From NCBI RefSeq assembly GCF_000346505.1, contig NZ_ANOH01000075.1, positions 1 to 36,452 on the forward strand: a DNA stretch of 36,452 nt, given 5' to 3'. The position numbers were made by a program, and so were the translations under genes. Position 1 is the first letter of the stretch. The number at the start of each line of letters is the position of its first letter. Below the pieces are notes generated by a model. The model was not told the DNA's origin. It made no database searches and saw only the letters and a list, made by a program, of their open reading frames with translations. The stretch comes from Aporhodopirellula sallentina SM41 (lineage in GTDB: Bacteria; Planctomycetota; Planctomycetia; Pirellulales; Pirellulaceae). Below, piece by piece: positions 26,258 to 34,245 of the stretch.

Positions 26258-27619
26258 GTGCAAACGCTGAAGACATCCGCAATTGTTGTTCTCATGATGA
26301 CCGTGCTCTACGGCGCCTACGTCTCCATGACGACGCCGCCAGACCCGCTACCGCAAGGCGTTGAATCCTTGTTGGTGGAATCGGGAATGGATGAGCTGCC
26401 CGAGGATTTTGGCAGTTTTGGGATCGATGACGGGACCCTAACCAACTTTGATGATTTTGCGTCCGCCCCGGCCGCGATGGATTCCGAGCCGACGCTCGAC
26501 AGCGCAACCGGTCCATCGAACGACTTCGGCCCGGTCGACCAAACGTTCGCTGATCTCGAATCCAATCTCGATTCGATCGACGAATCATTCCCCGCGGACT
26601 CGCTACCGACCGAACCGACATCGCCTGAATCGTTCCAAATGAGCGACATCGGTGCCTCCCAGGGCGCCAGTCGACTTCCCGAGGTCAGCGATTCGGCCAC
26701 GCCCGTGGCAATCGCAGCCGACGCGGCTCGCGACTATCCTTCGACCGGCTCCGACTTCAGCCTGCCGGACCCGAACGAAGCGATCCAAATGACCGAGAGC
26801 AGTCTCGCCTCGACGACGAACTCGCCGGCGAACGCAACCAACTCGATCGGTTTCCAAGACATCCCACCTTCGGCATCCACGTCGATCACATCGCCGACCA
26901 ACCGAACCGCGTCCGACGTCGCCGCCGCGGGCCTGGCCAACGCGATCGCAACCGCAGACCGACAATACAACGAAGACCGACGACGTGAGGCTCTCGCTAC
27001 GCTGAGCCTGTTCTACGAGACCCCCAATCTCAGCAGCGAACAGCGTGAGCAATTGCTCGTCCGCCTCGACCCGCTCGCTCGCGATGTGATTTACTCGTCG
27101 GAACACCTTCTTGAGGAACCACACCGCGTCGGATCGAACGAAACACTGATGGACATTGCTCAGAAATACGACGTGCCTTGGCAACTGTTGGCCAACATAA
27201 ACGGCGTGAGCGACCCGGTCACGGTTCTGCCAGGAACCGACCTAAAAGTTGTGCGTGGCCCCTTCCGAGCGGATGTGGACCTCGAAAACAAAGAACTCAC
27301 TCTGTTCCTGGGTGACTTGTACGCGGGACGTTTCCCCGTCGGGATCGGCAACGACCCTGAGCCACGACCAGGCACCTACACGATCCAAGAAAAGAAATCG
27401 GCCAAGACCTACTACGACATGGCCGGCACTCCCATCCCACCAGGCAGCCCACGCAACCCATACGGTTCGATGTGGATCGACCTCGGCCAAGGGATCAGCC
27501 TGCACGGCAGTCCGAAGTCGGACAGCGCGACGACCGAAGGATGCATCAGCATCGCCGGCAACTACTCACGCGATGTCTTCGGAATCCTCTCGGAAGGCTC
27601 GTCGGTCACGATCCGATAG
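26258..27619 (+). CDS. LysM - L,D-transpeptidase (YkuD) envelope protein
   Basis: A 453-residue protein from GTG 26258, chosen for its strong AGGGAGA ribosome binding site; the N-terminus then reads VQTLKTSAIVVLMMTVLYGA, a signal anchor. Residues about 25-230 are a Ser/Pro/Asp-rich low-complexity linker. A helical part precedes a LysM domain (about 288-333, HRVGSNETLMDIAQKYDVPW), which binds peptidoglycan-like glycans. The YkuD domain (about 335-453) has His416 in LHGS and nucleophile Cys429 in TEGCIS; the usual S-x-G-C and following Arg are replaced by TEGC and Ser. Such enzymes make 3-3 peptidoglycan cross-links or anchor proteins. It ends in a repeat that separates it from a convergent VWA gene. 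Confidence 0.88.
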   Translation: MQTLKTSAIVVLMMTVLYGAYVSMTTPPDPLPQGVESLLVESGMDELPEDFGSFGIDDGTLTNFDDFASAPAAMDSEPTLDSATGPSNDFGPVDQTFADLESNLDSIDESFPADSLPTEPTSPESFQMSDIGASQGASRLPEVSDSATPVAIAADAARDYPSTGSDFSLPDPNEAIQMTESSLASTTNSPANATNSIGFQDIPPSASTSITSPTNRTASDVAAAGLANAIATADRQYNEDRRREALATLSLFYETPNLSSEQREQLLVRLDPLARDVIYSSEHLLEEPHRVGSNETLMDIAQKYDVPWQLLANINGVSDPVTVLPGTDLKVVRGPFRADVDLENKELTLFLGDLYAGRFPVGIGNDPEPRPGTYTIQEKKSAKTYYDMAGTPIPPGSPRNPYGSMWIDLGQGISLHGSPKSDSATTEGCISIAGNYSRDVFGILSEGSSVTIR

Positions 27620-27634
27620 GTTTTCCGGTAGGCG

Positions 27635-27693
27635 GTAGTGGATCTTGTGAAAGATCCTCATGCAGCAGGATCTTTCACAAGACCCACTGCCCG
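27635..27693. repeat. Dispersed palindromic repeat, copy 3 (best preserved)
   Basis: Arm GTAGTGGATCTTGTGAAAGA plus TCCT, loop CATGCAGC, then AGGATCTTTCACAAGACCCA plus CTGCC. Only about three mismatches occur over 24 paired bases. It starts 15 bases after the transpeptidase stop and ends 15 bases before the stop of the convergent VWA gene, so it could end transcription from both sides. Confidence 0.9.
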
Positions 27694-27707
27694 AGAACGG
27701 AGCGGGG

Positions 27708-29411
27708 CTACGAGATGATGTCTCGGCGGTTTTGCACGTAGTCCCACAAGACAAACCGGTCGAGATCCTTGCCGCTGGTGAAGAACACCCGTCCGCGTGT
27801 TGACTGCGCCATGCGGTAGGCAAACCGAATGTCTTCCTCGCTCTGCGACCAACTCGGGATCAAGAAGATGTTGATCGTGATCCCTTCTTTCTGACACAAC
27901 GCCGCCTCACGCATCGTGGCCGCTTCGGTCTGAACGTCCGGCGGATAGAGCATGAAGAGCGTTTCTTCTTCGAAGTGTGCAGTCGGCAACCCGTCGGTAA
28001 TCAGCACGATCTGTCGGTTCGGCGTGTCGCAATTGACGAGGTTCTGCCGTGCGAGCTGCAGCGAGTGTTGGATATTGGTGAAGTGCGGGTGGATCTGATG
28101 CTCGCTGACCTCCGGGTTGCTCATGTCACACTTCAACCGCACGTAGGGATCGTGGATCGTGACCGGTTTGGGCATGCACTCAATGATCTCGCCCGGCGAA
28201 CGCAACTTGGCGAACGTGTACATCTCGATGAACCGGAGAAAGTCACCCGGGTAGTCTTTGTTGATCAGTCCCTGCAGCGCCAACGCCATTCGCTTGACAT
28301 TGATGTACTGGCCGTCGTAGCGCATCGAACCGCTCATGTCCATGATGACCGCGGTCGCGCACTTGGGGTGGTTGCGTGTCTTGTGCACAACGATATCGTC
28401 GCTGTGCAAACGCAGGGGTCGCTCGTCACCCTGGCGGATCAACGCGTTAATGACCGTTTGCGGCAGATCCAAATTCGCGACACTGTCCCCAAACTCATAC
28501 GGTTTGGTCTGTTGCAATTCGACCGCCCCCTCACCGACGACGTCGCCTTCATGACGTCCGCTGCGTGAGGGCGCTAGCTCGCTGAAGATACGTTCGAGCA
28601 AACGCCCTTGAAAGATTTTGTAGGCCTGCGGTGTGAGCGTGAATCCCTTCCCATCGGCCTGACGCTGCAGCCCCTGACGTTCGGCTTGCTCGCGGAGCAG
28701 GTTCTCGACCTGGTTTCGCATTTCCTCGAGTTGCCGCATGTCACCCGGCTGTGCGAACTCGGACAACATCTCCATATCGATGATCCCGATCTGCGCCGTC
28801 TTCTCGGCTTGGTCGAGTTGTTCGAGCAACTCGTCGATCTTCTCGAGTTCCTCTTTGATCTCGAGAGCCTTCGGGATCGTCATCGTTTCGTTGCCGGTGA
28901 ATTCGTACTTCGTCGCCAACTCTTCAATGTTGTGCTTGTCGCTCATCGCCGCACCGGTAGCGAGGAGGTCGCGTGCGAGGTCACTGTTGTCGTCACCGGC
29001 CTGGTACCACAACCGTTCGATCAGGAACGGCTGTTCCTGGCTGACCGCGACGCGGAACATCTTCTCCATCGCGGCGGGTGGCCGAACACGCGTGGCGGCT
29101 TTGTGGTACGCCTTGCGGGCTTTCTTGTTGACGACGCGGGTTTCGTAGGTCTCGAGAATCTTCCGCTTGCGTTCTTCGAGCAACGCCCGCAGGAAATCGA
29201 TACTCGGCCCGAGCCCGGCGATCTGCGACGGATCCAAACGCACGGCGTTGGCGAGTTCTTCCTCGGTGAGCTGCCGAAAATTCCCGTACATCATCGCCTG
29301 CTCGAACGCGGGCGTGACCAAATCCGGCGGTTCCTGCGTGGGCGGCGGGAACGCGGTGGGATCGTATTTTTGGTAAGCGTGAATCACGCCCCCGATGCGA
29401 TGCGATGTCAT
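27708..29411 (-). CDS. VWA-domain protein (CoxE/BatA-like scaffold, cytosolic)
   Basis: A 567-residue protein with no signal peptide. Residues 1-330 are largely helical and charged, including a coiled-coil-like stretch at about 175-250 (KALEIKEELEKIDELLEQLD). The C-terminal von Willebrand A domain has the metal-binding MIDAS motif D-M-S-G-S-M (Asp at about 358) and the later ITDG (about 471-474). The overall layout resembles VWA proteins that work with MoxR-type AAA ATPases as metal-chelatase-like chaperones; no such ATPase gene adjoins. The partner and substrate are unknown. The gene is flanked by palindromic repeats at its 3' end and, some 140 bases away, on the 5' side. Confidence 0.85.
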   Translation of the reverse strand: MTSHRIGGVIHAYQKYDPTAFPPPTQEPPDLVTPAFEQAMMYGNFRQLTEEELANAVRLDPSQIAGLGPSIDFLRALLEERKRKILETYETRVVNKKARKAYHKAATRVRPPAAMEKMFRVAVSQEQPFLIERLWYQAGDDNSDLARDLLATGAAMSDKHNIEELATKYEFTGNETMTIPKALEIKEELEKIDELLEQLDQAEKTAQIGIIDMEMLSEFAQPGDMRQLEEMRNQVENLLREQAERQGLQRQADGKGFTLTPQAYKIFQGRLLERIFSELAPSRSGRHEGDVVGEGAVELQQTKPYEFGDSVANLDLPQTVINALIRQGDERPLRLHSDDIVVHKTRNHPKCATAVIMDMSGSMRYDGQYINVKRMALALQGLINKDYPGDFLRFIEMYTFAKLRSPGEIIECMPKPVTIHDPYVRLKCDMSNPEVSEHQIHPHFTNIQHSLQLARQNLVNCDTPNRQIVLITDGLPTAHFEEETLFMLYPPDVQTEAATMREAALCQKEGITINIFLIPSWSQSEEDIRFAYRMAQSTRGRVFFTSGKDLDRFVLWDYVQNRRDIIS

Positions 29412-29553
29412 CAGCGATTTCTGCTAGGGTGGAAAACGATGGCGGTCACGGGAAGGCGACGCCCCACGGAATCATACCGATCCGCATAGACGCGTTTCCA
29501 TCAACCGCAGATCGCCTTCGTACCTCCAACGCAGCTTCGCCTTCGGGTTTGCG

Positions 29554-29610
29554 GTAGTGGATCTTGCTAAAGATCCTGCTATGAGGCTCTCTAAAAAGAT
29601 TCACTACCCG
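29554..29610. repeat. Dispersed palindromic repeat, copy 4
   Basis: It reads GTAGTGGATCTTGCTAAAGA, TCCTGCTATGAGG, then AAGATTCACTACCCGAAAAG. The outer ends are perfect family matches while the right inner arm has decayed. It lies 23 bases beyond the stop of the TatD-like gene and upstream of the VWA gene. Confidence 0.85.
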
Positions 29611-29632
29611 AAAAGAGAGCTGACAGAAGCGA

Positions 29633-30442
29633 CTAGCGAACCGGTTCGACGAACTTCCCGCTCTTGGCAAAGAACTCGCTCGGGTTGTCGTGCACAACCT
29701 TGCGGATCAACGCCTCATCACAGCCACGGCGTCGCATTTGGTAGATCAGATCGGGGACCGCCGTGGGTTTGCTGACGCCCCAATCGCCGGCTGAGTTAGC
29801 GAGCAACCGCTCGCCGCCAAACCGCTCGATCATATCGGCTGCTCGATCGGGGGTGCACTTGGTGACCGGGTACAACGTCATCCCGGCCCAGAAGCCACGA
29901 TCGAGCACCTCGGCGACGGTGTGCTCCTCGACGTGATCGACGAGCACGCGATCCGGGTTGATTCGCGAGTCGTCACACAACATGTCCAGAATCATCCGGG
30001 TGCCTTGGTACTTGTCTTCCAAGTGCGGGGTGTGGATCAGAATCAACTGGTCATGCTCGATCGCGAGATCGAGATGCTCAAGGAACACCGTTGCCTCGTT
30101 CTTGGTGTTCTTGTTCAACCCGATTTCGCCGATGCCGAGCACGCCCGGTCGATCGAGAAACTCGGGGATCATGGCGATCACTTCGCGCGACAAGGAAACG
30201 TTTTCGGCTTCCTTGGCGTTGATGCACAGCCAACAGTAATGCTGAATCCCGAACTGAGCCGCCCGACGTGGTTCGACGGCGGTGAGTTGTTCGAAGTAAT
30301 CACGGAATCCGTCGGCACTGCCGCGGTCAAAACCGGCCCAAAAAGCCGGTTCACTGATCGCGACACATCCCATCCTGGCGAGCGTTTCGTAGTCATCCGT
30401 CGTGCGGCTGACCATGTGCAGATGCGGGTCGATGAAATCCAT
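29633..30442 (-). CDS. TatD-related metal-dependent hydrolase, EboB-like
   Basis: A 269-residue TIM-barrel amidohydrolase-type protein starting MDFIDPHLHMVSRTTDDYET. Metal-ligand candidates are His7 and His9 (HLH), Glu in GIGEIGLN (about 104), His in LIHTPH, His in VLVDHVEEH and Asp in NSAGDWG. The opening MVSRTTDDYE and EPAFWAGFDRGSADGFRDYF segments match the TatD-like protein of ebo clusters rather than housekeeping TatD, by my recollection of that family. In ebo clusters it accompanies UbiA- and dehydroquinate-synthase-like genes for trafficking of small molecules; none is nearby here. The gene follows a small unknown ORF by four bases, in an operon with clpS. Confidence 0.85.
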   Translation of the reverse strand: MDFIDPHLHMVSRTTDDYETLARMGCVAISEPAFWAGFDRGSADGFRDYFEQLTAVEPRRAAQFGIQHYCWLCINAKEAENVSLSREVIAMIPEFLDRPGVLGIGEIGLNKNTKNEATVFLEHLDLAIEHDQLILIHTPHLEDKYQGTRMILDMLCDDSRINPDRVLVDHVEEHTVAEVLDRGFWAGMTLYPVTKCTPDRAADMIERFGGERLLANSAGDWGVSKPTAVPDLIYQMRRRGCDEALIRKVVHDNPSEFFAKSGKFVEPVR

Positions 30443-30446
30443 TTCT

Positions 30447-30803
30447 TTAACTCTCTTGCGATCGGGATTGAGCGGTCGATGCGTGTTCGGGCATCAAGCC
30501 GAACGCGGCCCGCCAATCGGGATTGTACTCCCGCGAGAACAACTGCTGAATCTGTTCAGCCCGGTTCGCCGAATCGTCCAACAGGATCCGAACCGCCTGT
30601 GAGAGCTGCTCTCGGCGCATCGCATCTTCTCCGGTCAATTCTTCGCAGCCACGACGGGACGGCTCGACTCCGGCCCGGTCGATACGGTCAAAGATGGCCG
30701 CCACCTCGAGCAGTTTCGCTCGCGTCTCGAGATAGGATTCATTCAGGATTGTCGATGCGCTTCGAGACTTCATCTTTGCGGGTTGACCTCGTTGTGGTTT
30801 CAC
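30447..30803 (-). CDS. Small helical protein of unknown function between clpS and the TatD-like gene
   Basis: Up to 118 residues from GTG 30803, eleven bases after the clpS stop; an ATG at 30773 (MKSRSASTILNESYLETRAK) would give 108. The sequence is charged and predicted all-helical (LLEVAAIFDRIDRAGVEP, then RREQLSQAVRILLDD), with no cysteine cluster beyond one Cys and no membrane segment. It ends four bases before the TatD-like start, so the two are probably translated together. I do not recognise a family. The tight spacing on both sides is the best evidence that it is a real gene. Confidence 0.7.
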   Translation of the reverse strand: MKPQRGQPAKMKSRSASTILNESYLETRAKLLEVAAIFDRIDRAGVEPSRRGCEELTGEDAMRREQLSQAVRILLDDSANRAEQIQQLFSREYNPDWRAAFGLMPEHASTAQSRSQES

Positions 30804-30814
30804 CTCGGTGCGTA

Positions 30815-31219
30815 CTAGCCTTCGGCCGGTTCAATGGTGGCAGACATACTACCTTTGCAACGTGGCAATAGTTCATCTTTGCCGAATGCGTGGATCTGGT
30901 CACGTTTGAGTTCGGCGAGTTCGAGCGTGGTGGTCATGCAAATCGCCCGTCCACTCGAATCGACTTCTTTGGCGACCTGGTAGCCCTTCTCGATGGGCAT
31001 CCGGAACAGATCCCTCATCATCGTAATCACGTAGTCGAAACTGTGATCGGTGTCGTCCCAAAGAATGACGTGATAAGGCGGCTGTCGCTTCGGTTTGGCA
31101 TCATTCCGCTCGTCTTGCTCAGTTTCCGGCTCGGCAACCGCAACTGCGACGACTTCGTCAAACATGTTTTCTTCGTCAAACATGCTCTCTTCGTTGGACA
31201 TATTGTCTTCGATGGACAT
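30815..31219 (-). CDS. clpS: ATP-dependent Clp protease adaptor ClpS
   Basis: ClpS delivers N-degron substrates to ClpAP/ClpCP. The C-terminal 90 residues show the family landmarks: PPYHVILWDDTDHSFDYVI (the usual N-D-D or D-D-x segment is WDDTDH), VAKEVDSSGRAICMTTTLEL (the usual H-x-x-G becomes DSSG), and AELKRDQIHAFG. The start at 31219 (MSIEDN) follows AGGAAC. Residues 1-24 are four imperfect hexapeptides, each beginning with Met, encoded by an 18 bp tandem repeat, so initiation could also use internal ATGs. The linker to about residue 47 is acidic. Unlike many clpS genes it has no clpA next to it; it leads an operon with a small unknown gene and a TatD-like hydrolase. Confidence 0.93.
   Translation of the reverse strand: MSIEDNMSNEESMFDEENMFDEVVAVAVAEPETEQDERNDAKPKRQPPYHVILWDDTDHSFDYVITMMRDLFRMPIEKGYQVAKEVDSSGRAICMTTTLELAELKRDQIHAFGKDELLPRCKGSMSATIEPAEG
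31148..31219 (-). repeat. 18 bp tandem repeat, four imperfect units, at the start of clpS
   Basis: On the plus strand the units read CTTCGTCAAACATGTTTT, CTTCGTCAAACATGCTCT, CTTCGTTGGACATATTGT, and CTTCGATGGACATAG with its neighbours. Translated, they give MFDEVV, MFDEEN, MSNEES and MSIEDN in reverse order. Every unit holds an in-frame ATG. Confidence 0.85.
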
Positions 31220-31507
31220 AGTTCCTGGAGTTCTCCTGATCGGTTCGCGTCTGATGTGAGAAAATTCCCGGCTGCGAACGGCTTCCTGTTTGATGCGGTT
31301 CACGATTGTTCCGCAAAAACGTTATTGTAGCCGCGAGAGGATTGCACCTGTTAGACCTGAAGTATTGATTTTTCCGAAGGTTGCAGTACCGACCACGGCA
31401 CGTATCGCCCAACCCGCAGGGGTTAACGGCGTTACAAATTCCCTCGTCGCGGCAATCGTTCGGACACTCATGAACCACCAAAATTCCTGCAGACTTGAAG
31501 CCCACTG

Positions 31508-32971
31508 ATGTCTCAAACCGCCAAGCCTTCCCCCGAAGATTCCCAGCCCGAAAATTCCCCAACCCAGGAAACGCGAACACAGGAAACACTGCCCGGTGAC
31601 TTTGTCGATTTCCTGGCCGAAAACGCGGGTCGTTTCGAGGAAGAACTGAAGGAGTGGTTGCGGATCGCGAGTATCAGCAGCGATTCGTCCGCTAAAGATG
31701 ATGTTCACCGGGCCGCCGAGTGGGTCAAGAACAAGTTCGAAGCGGCCGGGCTGAAAACCGAATCGATCCCCACCGCCGGCTTTCCCCTGATTTACGCCGA
31801 AACGCCGCCGCCCGCCGCAGCCGATGGAAAACTGCCCCCGGTGGCTCTGGTTTATGGACACTATGATGTGCAGCCCCCCGAACCACTCGACCTGTGGACG
31901 AGCCCTCCGTTCGAGCCGGATGTCCGCGACGGAAAAATCTATGCCCGCGGGGCCACGGACGATAAGGGCCAGGTGCTCACGCACGTCCTCGCCGTTTGCG
32001 AATGGCTATCGAGCGGCCGGACGCTGCCCATCCAGATCAAATTCCTGATCGAAGGCGAAGAAGAAGTCGGCAGTGCGAACCTCGAAGAGCACCTGCCGCG
32101 GCTCTCGGACAAACTCGCCTGCGACGTCGTCGTCGTGAGCGACAGCAGCCAGTACGGCCCCGGTCGCCCGGCGATCACGTGCGGGCTGCGGGGAATCGCC
32201 ACGTATGAACTGTTCATCGACGGCCCGAGCCATGACCTGCACAGCGGTTCGTTCGGCGGCGCCGTCATGAACCCCGCCATCGCGTTGTGTCAGATGATGG
32301 CCAGCATGATCCGCCCCGATGGCACGATCGCCGTGGAAGGCTTCTACGACGACGTGCTGCCGATCCCCGAAATCGAACGCGACTCCTGGAAGCAACTCGG
32401 CAGTGATGACGAAGAGTTCGCCCGCAGCGTCGGCGCGAAACAGTTGGCAGGCGAAGCCGGCTACACGACCGATGAACGACGATGGGCACGCCCGTCGTTC
32501 GACATCAACGGACTGACCTCGGGTCACCAAGGCGAAGGCGTTAAAACGGTCTTGCCGGCCAAAGCCTCGGCGAAATTCAGCCACCGTCTCGTCCCCAATC
32601 AAGACCCGGTGAAGATCACGCAGAAACTGCAGGAACACTTCGCCCGTCACTGTCCGACCGGAGTGACGTTTGAGCTGAAACCGGATCACGGCGCCGGCGC
32701 GATGCTCGCTGACGCGAACAGCCCTTACACCAAAGCAGCCTCGGCCGCGGTGGAATCGGCATTTGGCGTCGCACCGGTGATGATTCGCGAAGGCGGCTCG
32801 ATCCCGATCCTCGCCCGCTTCCAAGAAGTACTCGACTGCGACGTGTTGCTGCTCGGATGGGGACAGAACGATGACGCGGCTCACAGCCCGGACGAGAAGT
32901 TCGCGTTGGAAGACTTCCATCGCGGCATCCGTGCCTCGGCAGGACTTTGGCAACAAATGGGCCGCTCGTAG
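31508..32971 (+). CDS. M20-family dipeptidase
   Basis: A 487-residue zinc aminoacylase/dipeptidase of family M20 (CNDP/PepV-like). Metal-ligand and catalytic motifs: His118 and Asp120 in YGHYDVQPPEP, Asp151 in GATDDKG, Glu185-Glu186 in EGEEEVGS, an Asp in VVVSDSSQ and the C-terminal His in AHSPDEKF. The lid domain contains DLHSGSFGG and the INGLTSGHQGEGVKTVLP segment typical of the dipeptidase branch. No signal peptide, so it is cytosolic; the first 28 residues are a polar Gln/Thr/Glu-rich extension. It cleaves dipeptides or similar small amides, exact substrate unknown. It is divergent from clpS across a 288-base spacer and followed by a palindromic repeat. Confidence 0.95.
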   Translation: MSQTAKPSPEDSQPENSPTQETRTQETLPGDFVDFLAENAGRFEEELKEWLRIASISSDSSAKDDVHRAAEWVKNKFEAAGLKTESIPTAGFPLIYAETPPPAAADGKLPPVALVYGHYDVQPPEPLDLWTSPPFEPDVRDGKIYARGATDDKGQVLTHVLAVCEWLSSGRTLPIQIKFLIEGEEEVGSANLEEHLPRLSDKLACDVVVVSDSSQYGPGRPAITCGLRGIATYELFIDGPSHDLHSGSFGGAVMNPAIALCQMMASMIRPDGTIAVEGFYDDVLPIPEIERDSWKQLGSDDEEFARSVGAKQLAGEAGYTTDERRWARPSFDINGLTSGHQGEGVKTVLPAKASAKFSHRLVPNQDPVKITQKLQEHFARHCPTGVTFELKPDHGAGAMLADANSPYTKAASAAVESAFGVAPVMIREGGSIPILARFQEVLDCDVLLLGWGQNDDAAHSPDEKFALEDFHRGIRASAGLWQQMGRS

Positions 32972-33042
32972 CCTCTGGTTAAGAGAGCCACTGGCAAGAG
33001 AACAAGTAGTATTCCACTGCAGCGTGGCTTTGGGGTGGAATC
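32972..33042. other. Short spacer between dipeptidase stop and repeat copy 6
   Basis: Ordinary sequence with CCACTGCAGCGTGG-like inverted bits just before the repeat. No gene is supported. Confidence 0.3.
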
Positions 33043-33110
33043 GTAGTGGATGACGCAAGGAATCTCCTTGCGTGACTAGTGCATCAAGGACTCGTCGCCT
33101 CGTCCACTAC
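33043..33110. repeat. Dispersed palindromic repeat, copy 6 (mixed core)
   Basis: Outer ends GTAGTGGATGACGCAAGGAA and CGTCCACTACCCGAAAA match the family. The left interior is a small palindrome ACGCAAGG-AATCT-CCTTGCGT. The right interior AAGGACTCGTCGCCTCGTCC resembles the right arm of copy 7 at 8164-8184. It lies between two plus-strand genes. Confidence 0.8.
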
Positions 33111-33392
33111 CCGAAAATCAAGTTGACATGAAGTACTAACCAACAACGCAACTGACTAAGCGCAGGCGTCTGCTGAACGCAGACCGGCTCTTGGCTTTTC
33201 GAGCGAGCACGGGCCCCCATCGCCTGAACGCTTTGGCATGCGAATCGCTTCCTTCGTTTGATCGTAACGCCGCCTCATCGACGCCAGTCTCTGGTTCTGC
33301 CGGTTGAGTGGAGCGTTTGAATTGAAAACGACATGCCTGTGAACGATGACTCGTCACGTTGACAGCACAACGATCAAAAAAGGAAATGATTC
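33111..33392. other. Upstream region of the PfpI-family gene
   Basis: A hairpin GTCTGC-TGAAC-GCAGAC lies at 33168-33184. The Shine-Dalgarno AAGGAA stands about nine bases before the start at 33393. No gene or promoter hexamers can be defended. Confidence 0.4.
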
Positions 33393-33959
33393 ATGAGCAA
33401 CCAAACTCTCGAGAACAAGAAGATTGCCTTTCTCGCCACCGACGGGTTCGAACAAGTCGAACTGACCAAGCCATGGGAGGCGATCAAAGAAGCCGGAGCG
33501 ACCGTGCATCTGGTTTCGATCAAGTCCGGCAAAATCCAAGGCGTACACCACGATAAACAAGGAGACCAGTTCGACGTCGATAAAATCGTCGGTGATGTCT
33601 CCGCATCGGACTACGACGGGTTGGTTCTGCCCGGCGGCGTTTTCAACCCAGACGCGTTGCGGGTCAACGACGAAGCGGTTGATTTCGTTCGCGATTTCTT
33701 CAAACAACACAAACCGGTCGCCGCGATCTGTCACGGCCCCTGGACGCTGGTGGAAGCCGGTGTGGTCGAAGGACGCCGCGTGACGTCGTGGCCGAGCTTG
33801 AAGACCGACCTGACCAACGCGGGTGCCGACTGGGTGGACGAAGAGTGCGTCTGCGACGAAGGGCTCGTCACCAGCCGCAACCCTGACGACTTGCCCGCGT
33901 TCTGCGAGAAAGCGATCGAAGAATTCGCCGAAGGCAAACACGCCAAGCAAACGGTGTAG
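33393..33959 (+). CDS. DJ-1/PfpI family protein (type 1 glutamine amidotransferase-like)
   Basis: A 188-residue protein starting MSNQTLENKKIAFLATDGFE with a strong AAGGAA ribosome binding site. The family nucleophile elbow AAICHGPWTL places catalytic Cys113 next to His114; Glu20 in DGFEQVEL fits the conserved acid that tunes the cysteine, and LVLPGGVFNPD is the usual glycine loop. Relatives are PfpI/YhbO-type proteins reported as proteases, chaperones or glyoxalase/deglycase enzymes; the true role of this one is open. It is probably a single-gene transcript: a palindromic repeat lies upstream and an ECF sigma gene 286 bases downstream. Confidence 0.93.
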   Translation: MSNQTLENKKIAFLATDGFEQVELTKPWEAIKEAGATVHLVSIKSGKIQGVHHDKQGDQFDVDKIVGDVSASDYDGLVLPGGVFNPDALRVNDEAVDFVRDFFKQHKPVAAICHGPWTLVEAGVVEGRRVTSWPSLKTDLTNAGADWVDEECVCDEGLVTSRNPDDLPAFCEKAIEEFAEGKHAKQTV

Positions 33960-34245
33960 CCCCCCTTGCAACGGTTTCCCCGCTTCCCGCCCGCGGCCGT
34001 TCATACTCAGACACGCAAATCCAGCCGTGCGTGTCGGAGCCGAACGGCCGTGTGAGCTCGGGGCGAATCGCCCGGGTAAAACGTGCTGGATCCGGAATTG
34101 CCCGTTCGATCACCTTCTGCCCTCGTGATCGGTTCTTAATGCGAGATCGCACTCAACGCCGTCTCCTTTCCATGCGTTTTCTTCCGCCGTCCCCCCAGGC
34201 GCGTAGCCGACTCGCTAATATGCAAGCAGGAGACGACATACACCG

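Noticed and set aside
32006-33058. 350-codon minus-strand open frame
   Set aside because: Antisense to the M20 dipeptidase, which carries the full metal-binding motif set.
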